Assembly: GCA_041441555.1 (NCBI GenBank)
Contig: JASDSW010000007.1
Span: forward strand, 1 to 64,000
Direction: 5' to 3'
DNA length: 64,000 nucleotides
From: Pseudaeromonas sp041441555
GTDB lineage: Bacteria > Pseudomonadota > Gammaproteobacteria > Enterobacterales > Aeromonadaceae
Positions 7,810 through 17,066 of this stretch are shown in pieces (within the stretch, counting starts at the first letter, position 1; each line of letters begins with the position of its first letter). Below the pieces are notes generated by a model, which saw nothing but the letters and a program-made list of their open reading frames with translations, did no database searches and had not been told where the DNA came from. The translations under genes and the position numbers were made by a program.

Positions 7810-9831
7810 TTACTTGTCCTTGAAGAGAGCCCGCAGGTTGGCTATCCCCACCTGCCCCTTTTGCTGACGCTGCTCGGCGCTGACCTCGCGTTTGTCCCCC
7901 TCCCACTCCAGATCGTGTTGCGGCAACTCCATCAGGAAGCGGCTCGGCTCCGGTCGTACCGACTCGCCAAACTGGCGCCGCTCCTTGCACAGGATGAAGG
8001 TCAGCTCGGTCTGAGCCCGGGTGATGCCCACATAGGCCAGCCGCCGCTCCTCGTCGACGTTATCCTCGTCGATGCTGACCTGGTGCGGCAACAGCCCCTC
8101 CTCCATGCCAATCAGGAACACGTAGGGGAACTCCAACCCCTTGGAGGCGTGTAGCGTCATCAATTGCACCTGGTCGAGCTCCGCCTCCTCCTCGTTGCGC
8201 TCCAGCATGTCGCGCAGCGTCAGCCGGGCCACCACCTCGGGCAGCGTCATGGGGGCCTGATCCTCTTTGGCATCGCCTTCGAGCATCTCGGTGACCCAAC
8301 GGTAGAGGGTCGAGACGTTCTGCATCCGCATCTCGGCGGCCTTCGGACTGGGAGAACTCTCGTACAGCCACTCCTCGTAGTGAATGCCGTGGATCACATC
8401 CCGTACCGCCTCGACCGCATTGCCGCGTTGGGCGGCATCCCCCTGGCGCACCAGCCAGTCACAGAATTGGCGCAATGCGGAGAGGCCGCGACCACTCAGC
8501 GTCTGCTCCAACCCCAGCTCGAAGCTGGCGGAGAACAGACTCTTGCCCCGCTCGTTGGCGTAATGGCCCAGCTTCTCGAGGGTGGTGGGGCCAATCTCGC
8601 GCCGCGGCAAGTTGACCACACGCAAGAAGGCGTTGTCGTCGTCCGGATTCACCAGCAACCGCAGGTAGGCCATGATGTCCTTAACCTCGGTGCGCGAGAA
8701 GAAGGAGCTGCCACCGCTGATGCGGTAGGGAATGCGGTTCTGCATCAGCACCTTCTCCAGCAGGCGCGACTGGTGGTTGCCACGATAGAGGATGGCGTAG
8801 TCGGCCCAGCGGGTGCGATTCATGAAGCGGTGGCCGATGATCTCGGCGGCGACGCGCTCCGCCTCATGCTCTTCGTTCTTGGCCAGCAGCACCTTGACCG
8901 GCTGGCCATAATCCAGCTCGGAGAAGAGCTGCTTGTCGAAGACATGGGGATTGTTGGCGATCAGGATGTTGGCGCACTTGAGGATGCGCCCCTTGGAGCG
9001 GTAATTCTGCTCCAGCTTGATGACGTTCAGCCGCGGGAAGTCCTGCTGCAGCAGCACCAGGTTCTGCGGTCGCGCCCCCCGCCAGGAGTAGATGGACTGG
9101 TCATCATCCCCCACCACGGTGAAGCGGGCTCGTTCGCCCACCAGCAGCTTGACCAGCTCGTACTGGCTGGTGTTGGTGTCCTGATACTCATCCACCAGCA
9201 GATACTGGATCTTCTGCTGCCAGCGCTCACGTACCTCGGCATTGGTCTTGAGCAGCAGGGTCGGCATCAGGATCAGATCGTCAAAATCCAGGGCGTTGTA
9301 GGCGGTCATCTGCCGCTGATAGCGCTCATACAGCAGGGCCAGCCGCTGTTCGTCCGGATCCTTGGCGCGCTTGAGCGCCACTCCCGGCAGCACCAGATCG
9401 TTCTTCCAGTTGGAGATGGCATTGAGCAGTTGCCCCAGCTTCTCCTTGTCGCCCTGTAGCTCGACGTCGGTGAGCTCCTTGAGTAGCGCCATCTGATCGG
9501 TGTCATCGAACAGCGAGAAGTTGGCCTTCAGATGCAGCACCTTGTGCTCGCGCCGGATGATTTCAAGCCCCAGCGAGTGGAAGGTCGAGACCATCAGACC
9601 ACGCAACAGCTTGCGATCCAGGGTCTGCGCCACCCGTTCCTTCATCTCTTTGGCAGCCTTGTTGGTGAAGGTCACGGCGCAGATCTGCTTGGCCTGATAG
9701 CCGCACTTCTCGATGAGGTAGGCGATCTTGGTGGTGATGACGCGGGTCTTGCCCGAACCGGCACCGGCCAATACCAGGCAGGGACCGGAAACATGCCGGA
9801 CCGCCTCCAATTGTCGGGGATTCAATTTCAT
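7810..9831 (-). CDS. rep: ATP-dependent DNA helicase Rep
   Basis: Rep is a 3'-5' superfamily 1A helicase that clears protein roadblocks ahead of the replisome and helps restart forks. The 673-residue protein has Walker A AGAGSGKTRV near residue 22, motif II DEYQDTN, motif III VVGDDDQSIYSWRGA and the late motif VTLMTLHASKGLEFP-like segment (here VQLMTLHASKGLEFPYVFLI). The start MKLNPRQLE matches the family; two extra codons upstream (MA) are possible. It converges with the GGDEF/EAL gene and diverges from csdA. Confidence 0.95.
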   Translation of the reverse strand: MKLNPRQLEAVRHVSGPCLVLAGAGSGKTRVITTKIAYLIEKCGYQAKQICAVTFTNKAAKEMKERVAQTLDRKLLRGLMVSTFHSLGLEIIRREHKVLHLKANFSLFDDTDQMALLKELTDVELQGDKEKLGQLLNAISNWKNDLVLPGVALKRAKDPDEQRLALLYERYQRQMTAYNALDFDDLILMPTLLLKTNAEVRERWQQKIQYLLVDEYQDTNTSQYELVKLLVGERARFTVVGDDDQSIYSWRGARPQNLVLLQQDFPRLNVIKLEQNYRSKGRILKCANILIANNPHVFDKQLFSELDYGQPVKVLLAKNEEHEAERVAAEIIGHRFMNRTRWADYAILYRGNHQSRLLEKVLMQNRIPYRISGGSSFFSRTEVKDIMAYLRLLVNPDDDNAFLRVVNLPRREIGPTTLEKLGHYANERGKSLFSASFELGLEQTLSGRGLSALRQFCDWLVRQGDAAQRGNAVEAVRDVIHGIHYEEWLYESSPSPKAAEMRMQNVSTLYRWVTEMLEGDAKEDQAPMTLPEVVARLTLRDMLERNEEEAELDQVQLMTLHASKGLEFPYVFLIGMEEGLLPHQVSIDEDNVDEERRLAYVGITRAQTELTFILCKERRQFGESVRPEPSRFLMELPQHDLEWEGDKREVSAEQRQQKGQVGIANLRALFKDK

Positions 9832-10095
9832 CGCCACTCACCTCCTATCCAACATCAGCCCACCAAAAGCCGGGCGGCGATTGTAACAAAAAAGCACCCC
9901 GATGCGGCCTAATACAAGTCACTTAGCGAAGGCGTGGAGGTTGTCTCGCCTGAACCTATTCACTGACCAGCATTACCCCGCTGCGGCCATTTGCACTCCC
10001 GGCGCTCGGCTCCCGGCACGGATTGGCCGCATGCCAACGATTGCCTTCGGCTGCACTTTTGCCGATCATAAGCGCCTGAACAGGAGAAACATCCG

Positions 10096-11319
10096 ATGCC
10101 ATCCCACTTCGATCTGGCTGCCATTCGCGCCCAGTTCCCGGCCCTGCAGCAGCGGGTCAACGATCAGCCGCTGATCTATCTGGATAACGCCGCGACGACC
10201 CAGAAGCCGTTGGCCGTGCTGCAAGCCATGGATGAGTACTATCGCCGCGACAATGCCAATGTGCACCGTGCCGCCCACACCCTGAGCAGCCGGGCCACGG
10301 CCGCCTTCGAGGCGGCTCGGGAGCGGGTACGCGCCTTTCTCCATGCCCGCCACAGCAGTGAAGTCATCTGGACCCGCGGCACCACCGAGGCGATCAACCT
10401 GGTAGCCTACAGCTGGGGGCAGAGCAACCTGCAATCCGGCGATGAAATCCTGCTCTCGACGCTGGAGCACCACGCCAACATAGTCCCCTGGCAGCAGGTG
10501 GCCGCCCGCACCGGCGCCGTGCTGCGAGTCATACCGCTGACCGCGAGCGGGGAGCTGGATCTTACCGCCTTCCACGCTCTGCTCTCGCCACGCACCCGAC
10601 TGCTGGCCATCGCCCAGGTCTCCAATGCCCTGGGCACCGTCAACCCGGTGGCTGAGCTCATCACCGCTGCCAAGACAGTCGGCGCCGTGACCCTGATCGA
10701 TGGCGCCCAGGCCGTGGGCCATCTGCCTATCGATGTACAGGCTCTGGGTTGCGACTTCTACGCCTTCTCCGGCCACAAGTTGTATGGCCCCACCGGCATC
10801 GGTGTCCTCTATGGGCGCGCCGAACTGCTCGAACAGATGCCCCCCTGGCAGACCGGGGGCGAGATGATCCAGAAGGTCAGCTTCAGCGGCACCCGCTTCA
10901 ACCCACCGCCGTTTCGCTTCGAAGCTGGCACGCCCCCCATCGCCGAGGCGATCGGGTTGGCCGCCGCCCTCGATTTTCTCGCGGCCCTGCCCGAGGGCTG
11001 GCGCCGCCACGAGGCCGCGCTGCTGCAACGACTGCTGGATGGGCTACAACAACTGCCCTTCATCGAGCGGGTGGGCACACCAAGCCAGCAGGTCGGCGTC
11101 GTCTCGTTGCGCCTGGGCGACATCCACCCTCAGGATGCCGGTGAGCTGCTCGATCAGATGGGGATCGCGGTGCGGGTCGGCCACCACTGCGCCATGCCAC
11201 TGATGGAGAGCCTTGGGCTCGATGGCACCCTGCGCATCTCGCTGGCCCTGTATAACAGCGAAGCCGAGGTGGATGCCCTGCTTGCCGCCCTCGCCCGCCT
11301 GCCGGAGTTTTTGGGATGA
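10096..11319 (+). CDS. csdA: Cysteine desulfurase CsdA
   Basis: CsdA is a PLP enzyme that takes sulfur from cysteine as a persulfide and hands it to CsdE. The 407-residue class II (SufS-like) protein has the PLP lysine in FSGHKLYGPTG near residue 223 and the persulfide cysteine in RVGHHCAMP near residue 360. The gene overlaps csdE by 4 bp, so the two are translationally coupled. In E. coli the pair supplies sulfur to TcdA (CsdL), whose gene here lies about 20 kb away beyond the APE island. Confidence 0.93.
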   Translation: MPSHFDLAAIRAQFPALQQRVNDQPLIYLDNAATTQKPLAVLQAMDEYYRRDNANVHRAAHTLSSRATAAFEAARERVRAFLHARHSSEVIWTRGTTEAINLVAYSWGQSNLQSGDEILLSTLEHHANIVPWQQVAARTGAVLRVIPLTASGELDLTAFHALLSPRTRLLAIAQVSNALGTVNPVAELITAAKTVGAVTLIDGAQAVGHLPIDVQALGCDFYAFSGHKLYGPTGIGVLYGRAELLEQMPPWQTGGEMIQKVSFSGTRFNPPPFRFEAGTPPIAEAIGLAAALDFLAALPEGWRRHEAALLQRLLDGLQQLPFIERVGTPSQQVGVVSLRLGDIHPQDAGELLDQMGIAVRVGHHCAMPLMESLGLDGTLRISLALYNSEAEVDALLAALARLPEFLG

Positions 11320-11780
11320 ACGATGCACTGCGCGACTTTTTGTACCAGCACCCATTGGGACAACCCACCCTGGATGCCGAGGCCGTCCTCACCCGGTTTG
11401 CCCGCGCCGGTGCCTGGGAAGAGCGCTATCGCGAGCTGATCCAGCTGGGTAAACAGTTGCCGGTCATTCCGGCAGACTGGCGCGGCGAGGAGCAGGAGCT
11501 GCCGGGTTGCGAGAGTCAGGTCTGGCTGCTGGCAATGCCGGATACCGAGGGTCGCTGGCACTTCGCCGCCGACAGCCAGGCCCGCATCGTCCGCGGCCTG
11601 CTGGCGGTGGTGCTGGCGGCGCTGAACCATCAGAGTGCCGGGCATATCCTGAGCTTTGAGATGGAAGGTTACTTTGACAGTCTGCAGCTGGCCAAGCATC
11701 TGAGCCCGTCGCGCGGCAATGGCCTGCGCACCATGGTCAACGCCATCCGGCAACGGGTGCAGGCTAATCCCGGCGCATAG
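11316..11780 (+). CDS. csdE: Sulfur acceptor protein CsdE (SufE-like)
   Basis: CsdE accepts persulfide sulfur from CsdA and passes it on. The 154-residue protein has the SufE fold and the acceptor cysteine in the short motif ELPGCESQVWL near residue 63. The start ATG overlaps the csdA stop. A TPR-glycosyltransferase gene follows 43 bp downstream, on the same strand, with its own strong ribosome site. Confidence 0.92.
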   Translation: MNDALRDFLYQHPLGQPTLDAEAVLTRFARAGAWEERYRELIQLGKQLPVIPADWRGEEQELPGCESQVWLLAMPDTEGRWHFAADSQARIVRGLLAVVLAALNHQSAGHILSFEMEGYFDSLQLAKHLSPSRGNGLRTMVNAIRQRVQANPGA

Positions 11781-11823
11781 GGCCTCGACTCACCCCAGAG
11801 AAACCCCAGACCCGGAGGTATTG

Positions 11824-13308
11824 ATGGCTCCCAACGCCCGCGATGAGATAACCGAATCGGTCGCCGACCGGCTGGCCCAAGCCATCGACGCCCACGAGCA
11901 GGGGCAGCCGCTGGTGGCCCATGGCTTGCTGGAGCAGTTGGTGCAGCAAGATCCCGAGGATGCCGAAGTGCGGCTCTGGGCCGGCATTCTGACCTTCGAA
12001 GCAGGCGACTACCTTGCGGCGACCACCCACTTTCGTCATGCCAGCCACTTGGCGCCCCAACAGGCCATGGCCCACTACAACCTGGGGCTCTGCCTGGAGG
12101 AGTTGCAGGATAATCCGGGGGCCATCGCGGCCTACAGCCAAGCCATCGCCTGCCAAGCCGACCATGTGCAGGCCTACAACAATCGCGGCATACTTCATGC
12201 CGCCAACGGCCAACAGGAACTCGCCCTGCACGACTACGAGCAGGCCATCCGGCTGGCCCCCGATTACGCCGATGGCTATTTCAATCGCGGAGTCCTCCGC
12301 GCCGAGCAGGACCGCCTCACCGAGGCCGAACAGGATTACCGGCAGGCCATCCGCCTGGATCCCGACCACGAGGCGGCCCAATTCGCGCTTGCCGTCTGCT
12401 GGCTCAGCCTCGGCCAGTGGCAACAAGGCTGGCCGCAATACGAATGGCGCTGGCGCTTCGCCGCCGTCAACCGTAGCCGTCCGCCGCGCATCGCCCCGCC
12501 CTGGGATGGCCGAGCCCCCTTGCAAGGCAAGCGGCTGCTACTCGACTACGAGCAGGGGTATGGCGACTGCCTGCAATTTTGTCGCTTCGTCCCCACCCTG
12601 GCGGCACTGGGTGCCGACATCCAGCTGCGCATCCAACCAGCCTTGCGGCCGCTGCTGGGCAGCCTGAGCGGCGTGCAACGACTGATCTGCGACGAACCAC
12701 CCTCTGCCTGCGACTACCAGCTGAATCTGATGAGCCTGCCGGCCCTGCTGGCCATCACCCCCGATAACATACCGGCCAGCCAGGGCTACCTCAGTGCCCC
12801 GGCCGAGCGGATCGCCCACTGGCAGAGTCGTCTGGTCAAGAGCGGGCGACCACGAATTGGTCTGGTCTGGGCTGGCAACCCCCATCACAGCAACGATCGG
12901 CAGCGCAGCCTGCCGTTGGCACAACTGCTGGCGGCGCTCCCCTCCGGGCCGAGCTACTTCAGCCTGCAGCGTCATCTCTCGGCTGAGGACGCCGCCCTGT
13001 TGCCAAACCGTCCGGATATCCGCCTGCTGGGGGAGGAACTGACCGACTTTGCCGACACTGCCGCGCTGTGCAGCCAGCTGGATCGGGTCATCTGCGTGGA
13101 TACCGCCGTGGCCCACCTGTGCGGGGCGCTGGGGGTGGCGGTCTGGATACTGCTGCCGTTTGCCGCCGACTGGCGCTGGTTGCGTCAGCGGGAGGACAGC
13201 CCCTGGTACGCCAGTGTCCGCCTGTTCCGCCAGAGCCAACCGGGGGATTGGCATGGTGTGCTGGTACAGATCTCGGATCGGCTAAGCCATGGACATGAGC
13301 AGTCATGA
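11824..13308 (+). CDS. TPR protein fused to a GT9/GT41-like glycosyltransferase domain
   Basis: This is a 494-residue cytoplasmic protein. Residues about 15-200 form at least five tetratricopeptide repeats, with recognisable units such as AYNNRGILHAANGQQELALH and DGYFNRGVLRAEQDRLTEAE. The C-terminal half resembles heptosyltransferase/O-GlcNAc-transferase GT-B folds: RIGLVWAGNP near 340, then CSQLDRVICVDTAVAHLCGA near 420, where nucleotide-sugar binding is expected. The start follows CGGAGG. Related TPR-GT fusions are often near glycan or flagellin genes, but substrate is not evident here. It converges with the APE operon. Confidence 0.75.
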   Translation: MAPNARDEITESVADRLAQAIDAHEQGQPLVAHGLLEQLVQQDPEDAEVRLWAGILTFEAGDYLAATTHFRHASHLAPQQAMAHYNLGLCLEELQDNPGAIAAYSQAIACQADHVQAYNNRGILHAANGQQELALHDYEQAIRLAPDYADGYFNRGVLRAEQDRLTEAEQDYRQAIRLDPDHEAAQFALAVCWLSLGQWQQGWPQYEWRWRFAAVNRSRPPRIAPPWDGRAPLQGKRLLLDYEQGYGDCLQFCRFVPTLAALGADIQLRIQPALRPLLGSLSGVQRLICDEPPSACDYQLNLMSLPALLAITPDNIPASQGYLSAPAERIAHWQSRLVKSGRPRIGLVWAGNPHHSNDRQRSLPLAQLLAALPSGPSYFSLQRHLSAEDAALLPNRPDIRLLGEELTDFADTAALCSQLDRVICVDTAVAHLCGALGVAVWILLPFAADWRWLRQREDSPWYASVRLFRQSQPGDWHGVLVQISDRLSHGHEQS

Positions 13309-13313
13309 GACAA

Positions 13314-13341
13314 CCGTTGGCAGCCGAGAAGCCGCCAACGG
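13314..13341. terminator. Hairpin between convergent genes
   Basis: An 8-bp inverted repeat (CCGTTGGC/GCCAACGG) sits in the 50-bp gap where the TPR gene and the APE operon meet tail to tail. It lacks a U-tract on either strand, so bidirectional terminator function is only likely from position. Confidence 0.45.
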
Positions 13342-13358
13342 GAGCCGGATAAACGGGG

Positions 13359-14591
13359 CTACTCCCCGCGCCAGCGCTTGAAGATCAGCGAGGTGTTGAT
13401 GCCGCCGAAGGCGAAGTTGTTGGACATCAGGTAGTCGATCTGCAGCTCACGCCCTTCCCCCTGGATGTAATCCAGCGCGCCGCAGGCCGGATCCGGGTTC
13501 TGCAGATTCAGGGTCGGCGCAAACCACCCCTCGGCCATCATCTCCAGACCCAGCCAAGCCTCCACGGCCCCACAGGCGCCCAGCGTGTGGCCGAAGAAAC
13601 TCTTCAACGACGAGATGGGGGTCTGGCTGCCGAAGATGGCATGGGTCGCCTGGCTCTCGGCGATATCCCCCCGCTCGGTAGCCGTGCCATGGGCGCTGAT
13701 GTAGCCAATCTGATCGGCCGTCAGCCCTGCCTGATCCAAGGCCATCTGCATGCAGATCTGCATGGTCTCCTTCTGCGGCTGGGTGACATGGGCGGCATCG
13801 CAGTTGCTGGCATAGCCCACCAGCTCGGCCAGGATGGCGGCGCCGCGGGCCTGGGCATGCTCCAGCGACTCCAGCACCAGGGAGCCGGCCCCCTCACCGA
13901 TCACCAGGCCATCGCGCCCGGCATCGAAGGGGCGTGGCGAGAGCTCGGGCTGCTCGTTCATCAAGCTGGTGGCAAACAGGGTATCGAACACCGCCGCCTC
14001 GGAGGGACAGAGCTCCTCGGCACCGCCGGCCACCATCACGGTCTGGTAGCCGTGGCGGATCGCCTCGGCGGCGTAGCCGATGGCCTGGCTGCCGGAGGTG
14101 CAGGCGCTGGAGGTCGGGATCACCCGGCCGCGCAGCCCGAAGAAGAGCCCGGCGTTAACTGCCGTGGTATGCGGCATCATCTGCACATAGGTGGTGGCCG
14201 TGATGTGCTCGGTACTCTTGTCGTTGAGCATGGCACCGAAGGCACTGATGGGAGCCGTGCTGCCGGTCGAGGAACCATAGGCGATGCCGGTGCGGCCGTC
14301 GGTCAGGACTTCGTTCCCCAGCAAGCCAGATCGCTGCAGCGCCAGCTCGGTGGCCACGGTCGCCAGCTGCGAGACCCGCCCCATGCTGCGGGTCTGCTTG
14401 CGGTTGTAGTGGCTGGGTAACGTGAAGTCGGTAATCGGTGCCGCCAACCGGGTATTGAGCCCGTCATAGGCGCCCCACTCCTCCATGGTCACCACGGCAC
14501 TGCGTCCCGCTTGCAGGCGCTCACGAATGCTGGGCCAATCATTGCCAAACGCTGTCACCCCGGCCATGCCGGTGACTACCACTCGTTTCAC
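13359..14591 (-). CDS. apeR: APE ketosynthase (initiating 3-oxoacyl-ACP synthase)
   Basis: This FabF-type condensing enzyme (410 residues) has the Cys-His-His triad: the nucleophile in SSACTSGSQA near 160, then ISAHGTATERGD and SFFGHTLGACG. In characterised APE systems ApeR is the second ketosynthase, distinct from the ApeO/ApeC pair. The start is a GTG giving VKRVVVTGMAG, because protein-like sequence begins there and AGAGGA lies about 10 bp upstream. It is the last gene of the APE operon and, unlike the others, is separated from the preceding gene by 122 bp, so it might have an extra promoter. Confidence 0.88.
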   Translation of the reverse strand: MKRVVVTGMAGVTAFGNDWPSIRERLQAGRSAVVTMEEWGAYDGLNTRLAAPITDFTLPSHYNRKQTRSMGRVSQLATVATELALQRSGLLGNEVLTDGRTGIAYGSSTGSTAPISAFGAMLNDKSTEHITATTYVQMMPHTTAVNAGLFFGLRGRVIPTSSACTSGSQAIGYAAEAIRHGYQTVMVAGGAEELCPSEAAVFDTLFATSLMNEQPELSPRPFDAGRDGLVIGEGAGSLVLESLEHAQARGAAILAELVGYASNCDAAHVTQPQKETMQICMQMALDQAGLTADQIGYISAHGTATERGDIAESQATHAIFGSQTPISSLKSFFGHTLGACGAVEAWLGLEMMAEGWFAPTLNLQNPDPACGALDYIQGEGRELQIDYLMSNNFAFGGINTSLIFKRWRGE

Positions 14592-14713
14592 TGCTTCTAT
14601 CCTCTTCGTGGGCGCCAGAGCGCACCAACTCAATTCTGTTGTCTCGGCAAGATGCCCTGTTCATTCAAGATTGGCTGCCAATCACTCGACGCCGCAACGC
14701 CACCGATTGAGCG

Positions 14714-15439
14714 CTAGACCATGCCGCCATTGATCGAGATCACCTGGCGAGTCACGTAGGCGGCGATATCCGACATCAGATAGCTAACCAGCCCGGCGAC
14801 CTCCTCGGCCTGCCCCATGCGCTGGGCCGGGATCAATTTCATCGCCTCGGTCAGCACCTCGGGAGCGACCATACCGGTGTCGATAAGACCCGGTGCCACG
14901 CAGTTGACGGTGATCTTGCGCTTGGCCAGCTCCAGAGCCAGCGCCTTGCTGGCGCCGATGATCCCCGCCTTGGCGGCGCTGTAGTTGACCTGGCCGCGAT
15001 TGCCCATGATGCCGGAAACCGAGGAGAGGGTCACGATGCGCCCCCCCTTTCGGGCGGCGATCATCGGCATGATGCACGGATGCAGCACGTTGTAGAAGCT
15101 ATCCAGATTGGTGTGGATCACCCCATCCCAATCCCCTTCGCTCAGCGCCGGGAAGGCCGCGTCACGGATGATACCGGCATTGCTGACTACCCCATAGTAG
15201 GCACCGTGCTGCTCGATATCGGCCTCCAGCACGGCCCTACACCCGGCACGGTCGGCAATATCGAACTGCAACAGACGCCCCGAGCCACCCGCAGCACGGA
15301 TAGCCTCCAGCGTCGCTTCGGCACCACTCTTGTCGCTGTGATAATGCACCAGAACACAAAATCCATCGGCCGCCAGTTTGAGGGCGATGGCCCGGCCAAT
15401 CCCCTTGCTGGCGCCGGTCACCAAGACGCTACGACTCAT
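14714..15439 (-). CDS. apeQ: APE 3-ketoacyl-ACP reductase (FabG-like)
   Basis: This is a 241-residue short-chain dehydrogenase/reductase that would reduce the 3-keto group after each polyene elongation step using NADPH. It shows the nucleotide-binding motif VTGASKGIGRA, the SNAG-type motif VVSNAGIIRDA, and the catalytic Ser and Y-x3-K (VNYSAAKAG). It overlaps apeP by 11 bp. The length and motifs are those of FabG, so the assignment to the APE pathway comes from the operon. Confidence 0.9.
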   Translation of the reverse strand: MSRSVLVTGASKGIGRAIALKLAADGFCVLVHYHSDKSGAEATLEAIRAAGGSGRLLQFDIADRAGCRAVLEADIEQHGAYYGVVSNAGIIRDAAFPALSEGDWDGVIHTNLDSFYNVLHPCIMPMIAARKGGRIVTLSSVSGIMGNRGQVNYSAAKAGIIGASKALALELAKRKITVNCVAPGLIDTGMVAPEVLTEAMKLIPAQRMGQAEEVAGLVSYLMSDIAAYVTRQVISINGGMV

Positions 15440-15896
15440 GCTTGTCTACTCCCAACAGGGTCTTGAGTTGTTCGGCATCCGGCTGAATGGTGCTGAGCCG
15501 GGCCTCGGCCGCCAGCTCCCCCTCACAGCGCAGATAACATTGAAAACTGGCCAAGGCACCATCCTGCAGCAGCTGTTCACAGTCGATGGTCAGCAGACTG
15601 CCTGCGGGCAGTCGCGCCAGGTGGCATTGATAGTTGCGGGCACCCAGCAACAGGCCAATCTGCGGCCCCTCCTGGCGCAAAAACCCCTGATAGCCGGACC
15701 AGGCTGCCACCGTCTGGGCCATCAGCTCGATACCCACCCAGCCCGGCAGGGCACCATCCTCGCATAAAAACAGCGCCAGGGTCTCACCGACACGCACCTC
15801 GCAACGGGCGGTGCAGGCGGTCGCCTCACAGAGACGATCAAGCAGCAGCATGGGGGCGGCATGGGGAACCAGGCTCGCCATCGGCGGATAACTCAT
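15429..15896 (-). CDS. apeP: APE dehydratase subunit ApeP (hotdog fold)
   Basis: This is a 155-residue hotdog-fold protein related to FabZ. It begins with VPHAAPMLLLDRL, equivalent to the FabZ LPHR-P-LLVD segment. The helix with the catalytic Glu is kept (PGWVGIELMAQ), but the position of the FabZ His (HFPG) is occupied by Phe. ApeI has the reverse arrangement, so the two fit the ApeI:ApeP heterodimer described for APE synthases. The start ATG overlaps the apeO stop by 4 bp. Confidence 0.85.
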   Translation of the reverse strand: MSYPPMASLVPHAAPMLLLDRLCEATACTARCEVRVGETLALFLCEDGALPGWVGIELMAQTVAAWSGYQGFLRQEGPQIGLLLGARNYQCHLARLPAGSLLTIDCEQLLQDGALASFQCYLRCEGELAAEARLSTIQPDAEQLKTLLGVDKHES

Positions 15897-17062
15897 GGCT
15901 CACTCCTGGCCAGCAACAGGCTGACATTGTTACCACCAAAGGCAAAGGAGTTCGACAGCACCACCCGGCGCGCCAGGGGTTGCGGTGCCAGCAGCAGGTC
16001 GATGGGAGCCAGGCTCTCATCCCGCTCGCTGGCCGCATAGCGCTGATGGGGCAGCGGCAGATCCTCGGTCAGCAGCAACCAGGCCAGGGCCGCCTCGGTA
16101 GCCCCCGCCGCCCCCAGGGTGTGACCGGTCAGCGCCTTGGTGGAGCTGCAGGGCACCCGATCGCCGAACAAGCGATGTACCGCCTTGGCCTCCATCGCAT
16201 CGTTGAGCCGGGTGCCGGTACCATGCAGGTTGATGTAACCGACCTGCTCGGGCTGCACCCCTCCCTGCTCCAGCGCCATCCGCATCGCCGCCTCGGCACC
16301 AATCCCTTCGGGATGGGGCGCCGAGACATGATAGGCATCGGAGGACTCTCCAGCACCGAGCAACGCCACGGGCCCCACCTCGCGGGTCAGCAAACAGAGG
16401 GCCGCCGCCTCGCCAATGTTGATGCCATCGCGATCGCGGGCGAAGGGGGTGCAGATCGCCGCGGCCAGCGACTCCAGGCTGTAGAAACCATTTAACGTCA
16501 GGCCACACAGGGTATCAGCGCCACCGACCAGCACCACATCGGCCATATCCGCCGCCAGCAGCCGCTGGGCGCTGATGAAGGCGCGGGCACTGGAGGAGCA
16601 GGCGGTGGAGAGGGTATAGGCGGGACCGCTGACCCCGAGATAGTCGGCGAGAAATAGCGCCGGGCTGCCAAGCTCCTGCTGGCAGTAGTGGTAACCAGGC
16701 GGCACTTCTTCGGCGGCGAGGGCCTGGATCCCCTCCTCGATCCCCGAGGTGCTGGTGCCCAGCACGATGGCGATGCGCTCGCTGCCGACCTTCGCCCGCC
16801 ACTGCTCGACGCACGCCCGGATCTGGGCCAGTGCCGCCAGCAGCAGGCGGTTGTTGCGGCTATTGTGGAGGGCCAGCTCGCTCGGTATGGACGGTAATTC
16901 GCCCTGCACGGCACCAACCATCACCCGGCGGCCGTCATGCAGGGGCTGAGCATGTTCGCGCAGCGGCTGAAGTTCAGGCTGCCGCAACGCCGCCACCACC
17001 TGAGGGACATCGTTGCCCAGCGCATTGATGAGGCCGACGGCCTGGAGATAACAAGGAGTCAT
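15893..17062 (-). CDS. apeO: APE ketosynthase ApeO
   Basis: This is the elongating ketosynthase of the APE system, which pairs with the chain-length factor ApeC. The 389-residue protein keeps the catalytic residues: Cys in LSTACSSSARA near 160, His in INLHGTGTRLND and His in KALTGHTLGAAG. The chosen start is MTPCYLQAVG. Upstream in-frame alternatives are a GTG at 17074 that overlaps the apeN stop and an ATG at 17095. It overlaps apeP by 4 bp. Confidence 0.88.
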   Translation of the reverse strand: MTPCYLQAVGLINALGNDVPQVVAALRQPELQPLREHAQPLHDGRRVMVGAVQGELPSIPSELALHNSRNNRLLLAALAQIRACVEQWRAKVGSERIAIVLGTSTSGIEEGIQALAAEEVPPGYHYCQQELGSPALFLADYLGVSGPAYTLSTACSSSARAFISAQRLLAADMADVVLVGGADTLCGLTLNGFYSLESLAAAICTPFARDRDGINIGEAAALCLLTREVGPVALLGAGESSDAYHVSAPHPEGIGAEAAMRMALEQGGVQPEQVGYINLHGTGTRLNDAMEAKAVHRLFGDRVPCSSTKALTGHTLGAAGATEAALAWLLLTEDLPLPHQRYAASERDESLAPIDLLLAPQPLARRVVLSNSFAFGGNNVSLLLARSEP

Positions 17063-17066
17063 GGGC

